NCBI GenBank assembly: GCA_900544095.1
Contig: UQTV01000001.1
Span: 310,001-374,000, forward strand
Length of the DNA: 64,000 bases
Direction: 5' to 3'
Origin: an uncultured Collinsella sp.
GTDB lineage: Bacteria > Actinomycetota > Coriobacteriia > Coriobacteriales > Coriobacteriaceae
Shown: piece by piece, positions 6,821 to 14,442 of the stretch
Numbering within the stretch: position 1 is the first letter of the stretch
How the letters are laid out: every line of letters starts with the position of its first letter
The notes under the pieces: generated by a model
What the model saw: the letters and a program-made list of their open reading frames with translations, nothing else
Told to the model about the DNA's origin: nothing
Databases searched by the model: none
Program-made: the position numbers and the translations under genes

Positions 6821-7111
6821 CTAGACGCCCATGTACCCGATGAGGACCCATTGACCGGTCTGCGTGCACCTCACGGCGCGCACGTCGTATTCGGATGCCA
6901 GGGAGTACGCGCACGGCCTGAGCGTCGCAAACGGGACAGGGCCCGCAGCGTCGTCCTTCACTCCCAGGGCGACGACCCTCACGGTGTCTCCGCGCTCCTG
7001 CGACACGAGCTCGTACCCAAGGCTCAGCGGAATGCCCGTGAGCCCGTCGTAGATCATCGTATCGCAGGAATCGTCCTCGTACGTATATGCGCCGACACTG
7101 CAGCGAGCCAT
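6821..7111 (-). CDS. hypothetical 96-residue protein
   Basis: A 96-residue protein starting MARCSVGAYTYEDDSCDTM, preceded by a strong ribosome-binding site (CCGGAGGTACCC). It lacks membrane segments and looks beta-rich (DTVRVVALGVKDD, YDVRAVRCTQTGQWVLIGYMG). Three or four cysteines are spread through it. It is transcribed away from the hicA gene across about 200 bp of AT-rich DNA and points towards the end of the 305-residue cargo gene. No family recognised. Confidence 0.5.
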   Translation of the reverse strand: MARCSVGAYTYEDDSCDTMIYDGLTGIPLSLGYELVSQERGDTVRVVALGVKDDAAGPVPFATLRPCAYSLASEYDVRAVRCTQTGQWVLIGYMGV

Positions 7112-7263
7112 GGGTACCTCCGGGAGCCTAGATGGTGTTCATCACGATTATGACCCGCGGCGCGGCAGGGTTTTTCAGGATTTTCCGGAAAAACCTCCAA
7201 CGGCGCAGGCTCCGAATAACCAGCCGCTGATTTAATTTAATCCTTAATTGCGCTAATCTTTTA

Positions 7264-7289
7264 TATACTTTATTACTTAGCCGTGCTAA
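7264..7289 (+). promoter_or_regulatory. hicA promoter -10 and candidate HicB operator
   Basis: The AT-rich stretch before hicA has a TATACT -10-like hexamer at 7264-7269. Just downstream is the palindrome TTAGC-CGT-GCTAA at 7277-7289, with a related TTAATTGCGCTAA half-palindrome about 30 bp further upstream. The location overlaps the expected transcription start, fitting autoregulation by the DNA-binding antitoxin. Confidence 0.5.
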
Positions 7290-7316
7290 TATTTAATTGT
7301 CGAAAGGAGCTAGGCG

Positions 7317-7496
7317 GTGACTAAGAAGAGGGACCTCGAGCGGGAGCTGACCGACGCGGGCTACGTAAAGCTCAGCGGCACCGGCGCCAAGCACGACAAG
7401 TTCCGCCGCGGGGACGTGACGGTGACAGTGCCCAGGCACCGGGAGATAAAGGAGACGACCGCGAGGGGAATCAGGAAGGAAGCGGGGCTGCTCTAG
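7317..7496 (+). CDS. hicA: HicA-family mRNA interferase toxin
   Basis: A 59-residue protein starting at a GTG (7317), 9 nt after the ribosome-binding site AAAGGAG. It has the HicA layout: an N-terminal helix (TKKRDLERELTDAGYVKLSG), the catalytic-histidine region (GTGAKHDKF) where the family has 'GSHH.f', and the end pattern 'VPRHREIKETTARGIRKEAGL' corresponding to the usual 'H..ei..gtl..IlkqaGl'. HicA toxins are double-stranded-RNA-binding-fold ribonucleases that cleave mRNA. The antitoxin gene follows after 37 bp. It is too short for many gene finders and easily missed. Confidence 0.88.
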   Translation: MTKKRDLERELTDAGYVKLSGTGAKHDKFRRGDVTVTVPRHREIKETTARGIRKEAGLL

Positions 7497-7533
7497 CCCC
7501 GCCCTCCCCTTCACCGCAGGAAAGGAGACCACC

Positions 7534-7983
7534 ATGATCGTCATGCAGGAGTTCGAGGTCTACCCCGACCCCGAGGGCGGCTACGCCGTGGAGCCGTGCG
7601 GGCTCGCCGGTGCCACCGAGGGCGATACCTACGAGGAGGCCGTGGAGATGGCCGTCGACTGGCTGCGCGTCCATGCCCTGGCTGCGCTGGAGCGCGGGGC
7701 GGAGTTCGAGGGCGGCGGGCTTGGCCATGCGCCGTCCCACGGCGGCACGATCGTCACCGTCGCGACCAGCGTCGAGCTGTCCGACATCCCGGCCGTGACC
7801 GCCGCCGAGGCCGCCGAGATGCTCGGCGTGAGCACCGCGCGCGTGGCGCAGCTCTGCCGCGACGGGAGCCTGAGCAGCTGGAGGGTCGGCAACACCCGCA
7901 TGGTGTCGCGCGACTCCATCGAGTACCGCATCGCGGCCAAGCCCGGGGCGGGCCGTCCGTGCAAGGCCGCGGCGGAGGCGTAG
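7534..7983 (+). CDS. hicB: HicB-family antitoxin with C-terminal HTH
   Basis: A 149-residue protein with an AAAGGAG ribosome-binding site. Residues 1-60 are the HicB partial RNase H-like fold (FEVYPDPEGGYAVE, then GDTYEEAVEMAVDWL). Residues about 85-140 are an excisionase/MerR-type helix-turn-helix (VTAAEAAEMLGVSTARVAQLCRDGSL followed by a VGNTRMVSRDSIEY wing), which would give DNA binding for autoregulation. It neutralises HicA by direct binding. The pair is a likely maintenance system for the element; toxin-before-antitoxin order is normal for hicAB. Confidence 0.88.
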   Translation: MIVMQEFEVYPDPEGGYAVEPCGLAGATEGDTYEEAVEMAVDWLRVHALAALERGAEFEGGGLGHAPSHGGTIVTVATSVELSDIPAVTAAEAAEMLGVSTARVAQLCRDGSLSSWRVGNTRMVSRDSIEYRIAAKPGAGRPCKAAAEA

Positions 7984-8017
7984 CCCCAACAGGGCGGGCT
8001 CGGCATCTAAACAAAAA

Positions 8018-8053
8018 GCCCCGTGCGGCTATCTTGGCGGATCCGCACGGGGC
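8018..8053 (-). terminator. hairpin between hicB and integrase
   Basis: A perfect 11-bp inverted repeat, GCCCCGTGCGG with CCGCACGGGGC, 14-nt loop. On the minus strand it is followed by TTTTTGTTT, so it reads as an intrinsic terminator facing left. No minus-strand gene ends here; it may block antisense transcription into hicAB. Confidence 0.55.
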
Positions 8054-8091
8054 ATGCCCTCCGGCAAATAAGGGAAAGGCAGGACCATTAT

Positions 8092-9330
8092 ATGGCAACC
8101 AACGATACTTCAAGGTCAAAACTCGGCTCGAAGCGCGAGGTGGCGCCCGGCAAGTGGGTAATCCGCGTGCAGGCGGGCTTCCGCGCGGACGGGCACGTGC
8201 GGCGCGTGTCGCGCACCGTATACGGCACCGAGACCGAGGCCGACATCGCCATCGCCCAGCTCGCGCAGGAGCTCGGCGTCTCCCAGGCGGCGCACGCCGG
8301 CGTGACGCTCGACATGTACTACTGGGGCGTGTTCCGCGACTCGCCAAGCAACCGCGGCAAGCCTCGCTCCCGCGCGAGCCTGCGCGAGTACGACGGGCAG
8401 ATGGACAACTACATCTCCCCCGTCCTGGGCTCGACGGACATCTCGAAGATAACGCACGACATGATGCGCAGCTGCATCGAGCGCTCGGGCGCGCCGGCAA
8501 AGACCAAGACCACGCTTCGCGCCGTCATGCGCCGCGCCTTCGATGACGGATGGGTGACGGTGGAGCCCTTCCGCCGGCGCGTCATCGCGCCCAAGGCCAA
8601 GCAGGCGCCCGTGGAGCCGTGGAGCATCCCCGAGGCCGCCGAGGCGCTGCGCAGACTCGCCGCCAGCGACGACCGCGCGGACCTGGTCATGAACGCCTAC
8701 CTCATCCTCGGCCTGAGCGGCCTGCGCAAGGAGGAGGCGCTGGCCGTGCGCCCGTGCGACCTCAAGGTCACCACGACCTACGACTTCGCCACGGGCGAGC
8801 CGACCGTCTCGGAGTACATCGAGGTCTGTCGCGCGTACACGGACGAGGACGGCGTGAAGGAGACCAAGAACGCCCATTCCGTGCGCACCGTGCCGGTTTT
8901 ATTAGCCGGCCGCGAGCGCCTGCACCAGATCATGGACGAGCTGCGGCCGAGCATAACCGTCGAGGGCGGCACTTCGGTTACGGAGCAGGTGCGCGAGTGG
9001 AGCGGGCAGCGCATCGTGAACATGCGCGGCGACAACCTCGTGCGCGCCTGGCGGCGCATGTGCGTGCGCCATGACCTGCGGTATATCCCGCCCAAAGCGC
9101 TGCGCCACACGTCCGAGACCATCATGGCGGCGACCGAGGTCGACCCGCTGAGCATCATGGATTTGCACGGGCATACGGACCTGGGGACAGATTACCGCCA
9201 TTACATCAAACCGGGCCTCGCGGAGCGCGAGAAGGCCGCCAGGCAGGTCGGGCGCGCCCTGCAGATCGTCGAGGGCGGCGGCGCGGACGGCGGTTTTAAT
9301 TTCACCGGTCGCAGCGCCGAGACGCTCTAA
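8092..9330 (+). CDS. tyrosine integrase of the tRNA-Lys element
   Basis: The 412-residue protein starts at the ATG at 8092 behind an AAGGGAAAGG site; a longer frame begins at 8023 inside the hairpin and is less likely. Residues 18-65 (GKWVIRVQAGFRADGHVRR...) are an AP2-like arm-binding domain, about 70-160 the core-binding domain and about 175-390 the catalytic domain. Catalytic residues visible are R212 (GLSGLRKEEAL), R338 (ALRHTSE), H361 (HGHTD) and Y371 (DYRHYIKP). The usual His of the HxxR box is Lys335, a substitution seen in some active members. It lies about 160 bp from the 3' end of tRNA-Lys, so it is the likely enzyme for integration there. Confidence 0.92.
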   Translation: MATNDTSRSKLGSKREVAPGKWVIRVQAGFRADGHVRRVSRTVYGTETEADIAIAQLAQELGVSQAAHAGVTLDMYYWGVFRDSPSNRGKPRSRASLREYDGQMDNYISPVLGSTDISKITHDMMRSCIERSGAPAKTKTTLRAVMRRAFDDGWVTVEPFRRRVIAPKAKQAPVEPWSIPEAAEALRRLAASDDRADLVMNAYLILGLSGLRKEEALAVRPCDLKVTTTYDFATGEPTVSEYIEVCRAYTDEDGVKETKNAHSVRTVPVLLAGRERLHQIMDELRPSITVEGGTSVTEQVREWSGQRIVNMRGDNLVRAWRRMCVRHDLRYIPPKALRHTSETIMAATEVDPLSIMDLHGHTDLGTDYRHYIKPGLAEREKAARQVGRALQIVEGGGADGGFNFTGRSAETL

Positions 9331-9370
9331 AACGGCGTTCCCTAGGTCCATTACCTGCTAAATGCATAAA

Positions 9371-9404
9371 ACGCCCCCTGCCGCGCATAAACGGCAGGGG
9401 GCGT
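9371..9404. terminator. terminator hairpin after the integrase
   Basis: A 13-bp inverted repeat (ACGCCCCCTGCCG with its complement, 8-nt loop) 40 bp past the integrase stop. The plus-strand side is followed by AAAACG, and the minus-strand side by TTTTATGC, so it can stop transcription from the tRNA side as well. Confidence 0.7.
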
Positions 9405-9448
9405 AAAACGCGAACGGTAACGGACGGTTATGATTCGGCTTCTCGGCA

Positions 9449-9483
9449 AACAAAAAAGGTCAGCGCCGAAGCGCTGACCTGTG
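9449..9483 (-). terminator. terminator of the tRNA operon
   Basis: A perfect 10-bp stem (AGGTCAGCGC with GCGCTGACCT, loop CGAA) followed on the minus strand by TTTTTTG. It ends the leftward tRNA-His, tRNA-Lys, tRNA-Lys transcript. Confidence 0.85.
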
Positions 9484-9493
9484 CGTTCTTGGG

Positions 9494-9566
9494 TGGGCCG
9501 TCAGGGGGTCGAACCCTGGACCTTGGGATTAAGAGTCCCCTGCTCTACCAACTGAGCTAACGACCC
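9494..9566 (-). tRNA. tRNA-Lys(CTT), copy 1
   Basis: Full cloverleaf: acceptor GGGTCGT pairing with ACGGCCC, D arm GCTCAGTTGGTAGAGC, anticodon loop CTCTTAA with anticodon CTT, TTCGAAC T-loop. CCA is not encoded. Its 3' end faces the mobile element and is the probable attachment site. Identical to copy 2. Confidence 0.97.
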
Positions 9567-9612
9567 AAAGCTAAAGTCCGTTGTGGCGGACTTTAGAGGA
9601 GATATCGTGTGG

Positions 9613-9685
9613 TGGGCCGTCAGGGGGTCGAACCCTGGACCTTGGGATTAAGAGTCCCCTGCTCTACCAACTGAGCTAACGACCC
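9613..9685 (-). tRNA. tRNA-Lys(CTT), copy 2
   Basis: Same 73-nt sequence as copy 1, separated from it by 46 bp that contain a 10-bp stem-loop (CTAAAGTCCG, loop TTGTGG). Anticodon CTT. Confidence 0.97.
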
Positions 9686-9710
9686 GATATCAACACGAAG
9701 CAAGAACTGG

Positions 9711-9785
9711 GGTGGGTAAAGGGACTCGAACCCTCGACCTACGGGACCACAACCCGTCGCTCTAGCCAACTGAGCTACACCCACC
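9711..9785 (-). tRNA. tRNA-His(GTG)
   Basis: Cloverleaf with the extra 5' G typical of tRNA-His, anticodon stem ACGGG/CCCGT around loop TTGTGGT, anticodon GTG. First gene of the leftward tRNA cluster. Confidence 0.96.
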
Positions 9786-9950
9786 GTGTCCTGTGCGCTT
9801 CGCGCTCGACTATTATTGCAAGGAACGCCACGCGATGCAAGCCCCAATTTTCAAGAATTTTGAAAAGAGTTTTTCGAGACCATTTCGAGCAATTCCCACC
9901 GGTTTCATAGGAGTAAACTTGCCCCACTGCAAATGCTCGAAAGGACAAGC

Positions 9951-11132
9951 ATGAAAGAACTCTCCAACCGTACGGCAACGTTTACCGATTCGGTCATCCG
10001 CCGCATGACGCGCATCTCCAATAAGTATGGCGCCGTCAACCTGTCGCAGGGCTTCCCCGACTTCGATCCCCCGGCGCAGCTGCTCAACAGCCTGAGCGCC
10101 ATCGCCAGCGACCCCAAGCCGCTCTATCACCAGTACTCCATCACCTGGGGCTCCCAGGCCATGCGTGAGGCGCTTGCCGCCAAGCAGGAGCACTTTATGG
10201 GCATGCCGATCAACCCCAACGAGAACATCGTGGTCACCTGCGGCTCCACCGAGGCCATGATGGCCGCCATGATGACGGTCACAAACCCCGGCGACAAGGT
10301 CGTCATCTTCTCGCCATTCTACGAGAACTACGGCGCCGACACGATCCTCTCGGGTGCCGAGCCCATCTACGTGCCGCTTAACCCACCTGCGTTCGACTTT
10401 GACCGCGAGACACTCGAGGCGGCCTTCCGCGACAACGATCCCAAGGCCATCGTCCTGTGCAACCCTTCCAACCCCTGAGGCAAGGTCTTTACGCGCGAGG
10501 AGCTCACCTTTATCGCCGACCTCTGCAAAAAGTACGACGCCTACTGCATTACCGACGAGGTATACGAGCACATCGTCTACGCGCCCCACGAGCACGTCTA
10601 TATGGCCACGCTGCCCGGCATGTTCGATCGAACCATCAGCTGCAGCTCGCTGTCCAAGACCTACTCCATCACCGGCTGGCGCCTAGGCTACACCATCGCT
10701 CCCGCCGAAATCACCGAGCGCATCAAAAAGGTCCACGACTTCCTCACCGTAGGCGCCGCCGCTCCCCTGCAAGAGGCCGTCGTCACCGCCCTCAACTTCG
10801 ACGACAGTTATTACCAGGAGGTCCTCGACCTCTACACCGCCAAGCGCGACCTATTCTGTCAGGGACTCGACAGCATCGGCCTCACGCACAACGTGCCGCA
10901 GGGCGCCTACTACGTGATGATGGACATCTCTGAGTTTTGCTATGACAGCGACCTCGACTTCTGCGAGGACCTAGCCTCAAAGGTGGGCGTGGGCGCCGTG
11001 CCCGGCTCGAGCTTCTTCCGCGAGCCCGTCAACCATCTGATTCGTTTCCACTTTGCCAAACGAGACGAGACGCTTAACGCGGCACTGGAGAACCTCAAGT
11101 CTCTGCGTGATAAAATCGAACCGCGCGGGTAA
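9951..11132 (+). CDS. class I/II PLP aminotransferase with in-frame UGA (selenoprotein candidate or pseudogene)
   Basis: A 394-codon frame, interrupted only by TGA at 10476-10478 (codon 176), encodes a complete fold-type I aminotransferase. The first part has FTDSVIRRMT, NLSQGFPDFDPP and VTCGSTEAMMAAM; the second has CITDEVYEHIVY (PLP-ring Asp and Tyr) and SLSKTYSITGWRLGY with the Schiff-base lysine. The TGA falls in the conserved phosphate-region motif NPSNP-x-GKVFTREEL, where family members carry Thr, Ser or Cys. The frame downstream is fully open with normal codon use, so damage, if any, is a single recent change (TGC or TGT to TGA). The start at 9951 has a GAAAGGAC ribosome-binding site. 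Likely substrates are aromatic amino acids, methionine or aspartate. If UGA is not recoded the gene is dead. Confidence 0.8.
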
Positions 11133-11156
11133 GGACGGTCAGTAACTAAAGGCACT

Positions 11157-11196
11157 AAAGAAACCTCGTGAACCCGTTGGGCCACGAGGTTTCTTT
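11157..11196 (+). terminator. bidirectional-looking terminator
   Basis: A 14-bp inverted repeat (AAAGAAACCTCGTG with its complement) followed by TTTTTAT, 24 bp after the aminotransferase stop. Confidence 0.85.
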
Positions 11197-11269
11197 TTAT
11201 AGCGACCTCATTTATTTTTTTGAGCGCTATACTTTAGTCACGGAGCAACTCGTCCCAGAGAGGAATACT

Positions 11270-12157
11270 ATGGCAGAGCAGCTTATCGGAGCGCTCGAGG
11301 CCGGCGGCACCAAGATGGTCTGCGCCACGGGCTATGCAGACGGTATAGTCCTGGAGTGCGAGCAGATCGCGACCACGACCCCGCAGGAGACCGTCGAGGC
11401 CGTCAACGCATGGTTTGCGAACAAGGGCATCGCCGCGCTGGGCATCGGCGCCTTTGGCCCCACCGCAGTCAACCCCGCCTCGCCCCAATACGGCAAGATC
11501 CTGGAGACGCCCAAAACGGCATGGCGCTACTTTGACCTGCTGGGCACCATCCAAAACGAGCTCAATATTCCCTGCGGCTACGACACCGACGTCAACGTCG
11601 CCTGCCTGGGCGAGGTCACCTTTGGTTGCGCCCAGGGCCTCACTGACGTGGTGTATCTGACCATCGGTACCGGCGTGGGCGCCGGCGTGCTCTCGGGCGG
11701 TAAGCTCGTGCACGGCATGATGCATCCCGAGGCCGGTCACATCCTGGTCACGCGCGACCCGCGCGACACCATTGGCGCGCACAGCGCCTGCCCCTTCCAC
11801 GACAACTGCCTCGAGGGCCTCATCGCCGGCCCCGGCGTTAAAAGGCGCTGGGATGGCAAGAGCGCCGGAGACATGGCCGATGACCCGGAGGCCATGGATC
11901 TGCTCGCCGGCTATCTGGCGCAGGCGCTCATGACCTTCATCCTGTGCTATGCGCCGCAGAAGATCGTCATCGGCGGCGGCGTGGCCGACCACACCCCCAT
12001 CGTGCCGCTCGCGCGCAAGAAGTGCGCCGAGATGCTCAACGGCTATATCGTCACGCCCGAGGTCAACGACATCGATACCTACATCGTCAACAACAGCCTC
12101 GAGGGCAAGCAGGGCATTATGGGCTGCCTGGCCCTGGGCGCACAGGCGCTTCAGTAG
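11270..12157 (+). CDS. ROK-family sugar kinase, probably fructokinase
   Basis: A 295-residue ROK kinase, ATP-dependent phosphorylation of a hexose in the cytoplasm. The N-terminal phosphate-binding motif is ALEAGGTKMVCATG. The middle holds the sugar site GTGVGAGVLSGGKLVHG and the ROK metal motif H-x-n-C-P-F-H-D-N-C (HPEAGHI...CPFHDNCLEGLIAGP), in which a His and Cys residues bind zinc. This pattern is the one found in Bacillus YdhR/GmuE-type fructokinases, so fructose is the likely substrate. The start follows GAGAGGAATACT. It is a single gene between two terminators; no sugar transporter is nearby. Confidence 0.85.
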   Translation: MAEQLIGALEAGGTKMVCATGYADGIVLECEQIATTTPQETVEAVNAWFANKGIAALGIGAFGPTAVNPASPQYGKILETPKTAWRYFDLLGTIQNELNIPCGYDTDVNVACLGEVTFGCAQGLTDVVYLTIGTGVGAGVLSGGKLVHGMMHPEAGHILVTRDPRDTIGAHSACPFHDNCLEGLIAGPGVKRRWDGKSAGDMADDPEAMDLLAGYLAQALMTFILCYAPQKIVIGGGVADHTPIVPLARKKCAEMLNGYIVTPEVNDIDTYIVNNSLEGKQGIMGCLALGAQALQ

Positions 12158-12239
12158 CAGACGCACCCACAGGGCGTGGCGCGCCCGGCAAATCTGACCT
12201 ACGGAACGACGCCACCACGTCTCATATAAGCCCTCAAAT

Positions 12240-12287
12240 AAAAAAGGCCGCCTAGGACCAAACAATACGTCCTAGGCGGCTTTTTTG
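12240..12287. terminator. bidirectional terminator between convergent ROK and VanZ genes
   Basis: An 11-bp GC stem (CCGCCTAGGAC) extended by A and T runs on both sides. The right arm overlaps the last codons (Lys-Lys-Ala-Ala-stop) of the VanZ-like gene. Confidence 0.85.
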
Positions 12288-12721
12288 GCGCGCATCAGCG
12301 GCCGTAAGAGATATCGGAGCACAACGCCCGTTGCCGCTCCGCAGCAGTCGATCATCACATCGGTGATCATGCCGGCGCGTCCCGGCACAAAGAGCTGAAT
12401 CGTCTCGTCGATCGAAGGAATCAGCAGCAGGAACACCGCCGTGGGCAGCAGCACGTCAAAGGTGCGCCGGCCCTCAAAATCAAAGGCGTGCGTTGCCAAG
12501 ATGCCGAGCACCATATACTCGGTAAAATGCGCGCATTTGCGAACAACAAAGTTGGTCACCCATTCATATGGAAGTCCCACGCTGTGCAGGAAACCGCGGA
12601 TAGCTTCCATGACCGTTAGGCTCAGCGAGCCCGACCCCGAGCCGGGAACCAGCGAATTGCCCCAGATCAAGAGCGCCATCAGGCAGGTCACGACCGCCCA
12701 TTTTCGATTGATCTTAACCAT
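12272..12721 (-). CDS. VanZ-like membrane protein
   Basis: A 149-residue VanZ-family protein with a short N-terminal membrane segment (WAVVTCLMALLIWGNSLVPG), a central HFTEYMVLGILA motif typical of the family ('KxxHFxEYxxL'), further membrane segments around residues 90-105 and 120-140, and the SIDETIQLFVPGRAGMITDVMIDCCGA block, which matches the family's 'DExxQxFvpGR...DvliN..Ga'. VanZ was named for low-level teicoplanin resistance, but most members, including this isolated one, have no known role. It may be co-transcribed with the large membrane protein gene that ends 7 bp upstream. Confidence 0.85.
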   Translation of the reverse strand: MVKINRKWAVVTCLMALLIWGNSLVPGSGSGSLSLTVMEAIRGFLHSVGLPYEWVTNFVVRKCAHFTEYMVLGILATHAFDFEGRRTFDVLLPTAVFLLLIPSIDETIQLFVPGRAGMITDVMIDCCGAATGVVLRYLLRPLMRAKKAA

Positions 12722-12728
12722 GCAGAAG

Positions 12729-14129
12729 TTATGCCTCCGCGCGGAGCGGCGCGAAGCTGGCGGTACCGCCCTCGATAACGCTCAGATAGGCACGGCCCGT
12801 ACGCTTGGCGGTAGAGGACTGCAGGCGCTCGATCTCTTCCTCAAGGATCTGATTGACGCGCTCGTGACGACGGTTTTCCATAATGCCGGCGGCAATAGCC
12901 TCGGCCCGCTCGATGCTCTCGCGCGAGATACGGGCAGTATCCTCGGGGAACACAGCGCTGTGACGGCCGACATAGGCGGGGGCAGCAGGCTGAGGGGCAG
13001 CGACGGGAGCGGGGGCTGCAACAGGAGCAGGCTCGTCAATCTCATCCAGAATCGCGGTGGCGGCGGCCCACATGTCCTCGTGGCCCGAGTAATCGGCCAT
13101 GGGGACATCAACCTCGAGCGAGGCGTCCGGAAGGTCGCCGGTGTCGATGCGATCTTGGGCATCAATCGATGCGGTGATGGCTGCAGGCTCATCGAGGTCA
13201 TCGAGATCGATGTCCGCGGCACCGGAAATGATAGGCATGCTGGCGAGGTTTGCGTTGTACGGCGCAGCCTCAGCCGCCTGCTGCTGGGCAGGAGCGCCCC
13301 AAAGCGAGCTTTCGGCGGCACGGCGGGCGGCAACGGCCTCCTCGTCCGCGGTCATGGCTTCATCAACGTACGAATTATCGGCAGAAACGTTCGCGTCCGC
13401 CGAGGTGGCGCTGCAGGCGTTATTGACCGCCGCATTGGCAACGAGTGCCACGAAAGCCGCCGTGCTGCCCGCAGGGGCGGCCTGGGAGCCCGACACGGCG
13501 CGTGCCGCGGCGGCGATATCATCGCGATTGAAGGAGCCGGTCTGCCCGCCGTTGGTGAGCTCGTCGATGGCGACTTGATAGACGTCGCGCGAGCGTGCAG
13601 GGTCGCAGCTCACCGGCGAATCGTCGTCGAGCATGCTGTCGATCATGGACCAAGCCTCGGCCTCGTCCATAGCATCTGCGGCTCGAGCGATGGTAGGGAC
13701 ACCATCATCGGCATGACGGCGCTGGAACGCACCAGTCAGGCCGGAAAGGAATGCCGAGTTAGACTGCTCCGACTGAGCCTGAGAAGCAGAAGTCGCAGCG
13801 TAAGGAGTCGCATCCTGCTGCTGAGCTGGAATCGAGGCGGTCTTGAACTCGCTTTGATGCTGATTGAGATTGGCGGCACCGCCCATGGCATCGGGCTGGA
13901 ACAGACGCTCTTCACGCTGCGCACGATACTCGGAGATACCCAGCGAGGCGGCATAGATACCCACGCCCGCCACCGCGCCCACGGCAAAGGGAACAGCGCC
14001 CGCGACAACCGTCTCGTTGACCGACGAGAACGGCAGCGTCGCGGCATACATCACCACGGGGGCGGCAAGGCCGATCCCGCAGGAAAGTCCGGCAAGGACT
14101 GCTCGTTGTGTTGCATCAGAAGAAGCCAT
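12729..14129 (-). CDS. Ala-rich membrane-anchored protein of unknown function
   Basis: A 466-residue protein starting MASSDATQRAV behind GGGGAGAGCTC. Two membrane segments lie at residues about 10-30 (AVLAGLSCGIGLAAPVVMYAA) and 40-62. The remaining 400 residues are acidic, Ala/Ser/Gln-rich and mostly disordered, with a Pro-Ala tract near residues 365-390 (PAPVAAPAPVAAP) and a final helical, possibly coiled region (ISRESIERAEAIAAGIMENRRHERVNQILEEEIERLQ). It would sit in the membrane with a long tail. I recognise no domain; it looks lineage-specific to Coriobacteriia. It lies between rho and the VanZ-like gene on the same strand. Confidence 0.65.
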   Translation of the reverse strand: MASSDATQRAVLAGLSCGIGLAAPVVMYAATLPFSSVNETVVAGAVPFAVGAVAGVGIYAASLGISEYRAQREERLFQPDAMGGAANLNQHQSEFKTASIPAQQQDATPYAATSASQAQSEQSNSAFLSGLTGAFQRRHADDGVPTIARAADAMDEAEAWSMIDSMLDDDSPVSCDPARSRDVYQVAIDELTNGGQTGSFNRDDIAAAARAVSGSQAAPAGSTAAFVALVANAAVNNACSATSADANVSADNSYVDEAMTADEEAVAARRAAESSLWGAPAQQQAAEAAPYNANLASMPIISGAADIDLDDLDEPAAITASIDAQDRIDTGDLPDASLEVDVPMADYSGHEDMWAAATAILDEIDEPAPVAAPAPVAAPQPAAPAYVGRHSAVFPEDTARISRESIERAEAIAAGIMENRRHERVNQILEEEIERLQSSTAKRTGRAYLSVIEGGTASFAPLRAEA

Positions 14130-14372
14130 GAGCTCTCCCCATCTTCCAGCACCCAAATCGCATCATTCAGTTGGCTGCGCGAGAGAAGATGAAGCGGGGC
14201 TATGCCCCAAAGCAACGGTATATGGTTCGTTTCATCTGCGTTTTCCGTCGCGAAGCTTAAAAGCTATTATGCGAAACCGCCCTGCCGATTGCAAGCGACG
14301 ATGTCGGATTGAAACGGGAAACCTGCTGCTCGTCGGTCTTACGGTCAAAAATAAGCGCGGAGCGGCGCTATA

Positions 14373-14405
14373 GAAAAGGGCCGAGGCTCAAAGCCCCGAC
14401 CCTTT
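14373..14405 (-). terminator. rho terminator
   Basis: Minus-strand hairpin AAAGGGTCGGGGCT with a complementary arm and TTTTCT tail, 38 bp beyond the rho stop. Confidence 0.8.
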
Positions 14406-14442
14406 ATCGCATTGATGACTATCGCTGCGTGTGGATGACAAC

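Larger units (their letters stand above)
1..9493. mobile_element. right part of an integrated phage-like element at tRNA-Lys
   Basis: The stretch carries two tyrosine recombinases, an excisionase-like protein, a ParB-like protein, a phage-type replication protein, a divergent XRE repressor pair with operators, an exclusion-like membrane protein and a hicAB pair. It stops against the 3' end of a tRNA-Lys gene, the commonest target of tyrosine integrases, and the genes beyond are ordinary housekeeping genes. No structural, packaging, relaxase or conjugation gene is visible, so prophage, satellite and ICE remain open; the left end and its att site lie outside the window. Confidence 0.75.

Noticed and set aside
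9371..9404. Attachment-site core
   Set aside because: The palindrome looks like an ordinary terminator; the tRNA 3' end is the more likely att site and the left end is not available for comparison.
12441..14192. A 583-codon plus-strand open frame
   Set aside because: Shadow of the membrane protein and VanZ genes on the minus strand; composition is typical of antisense GC-rich frames.
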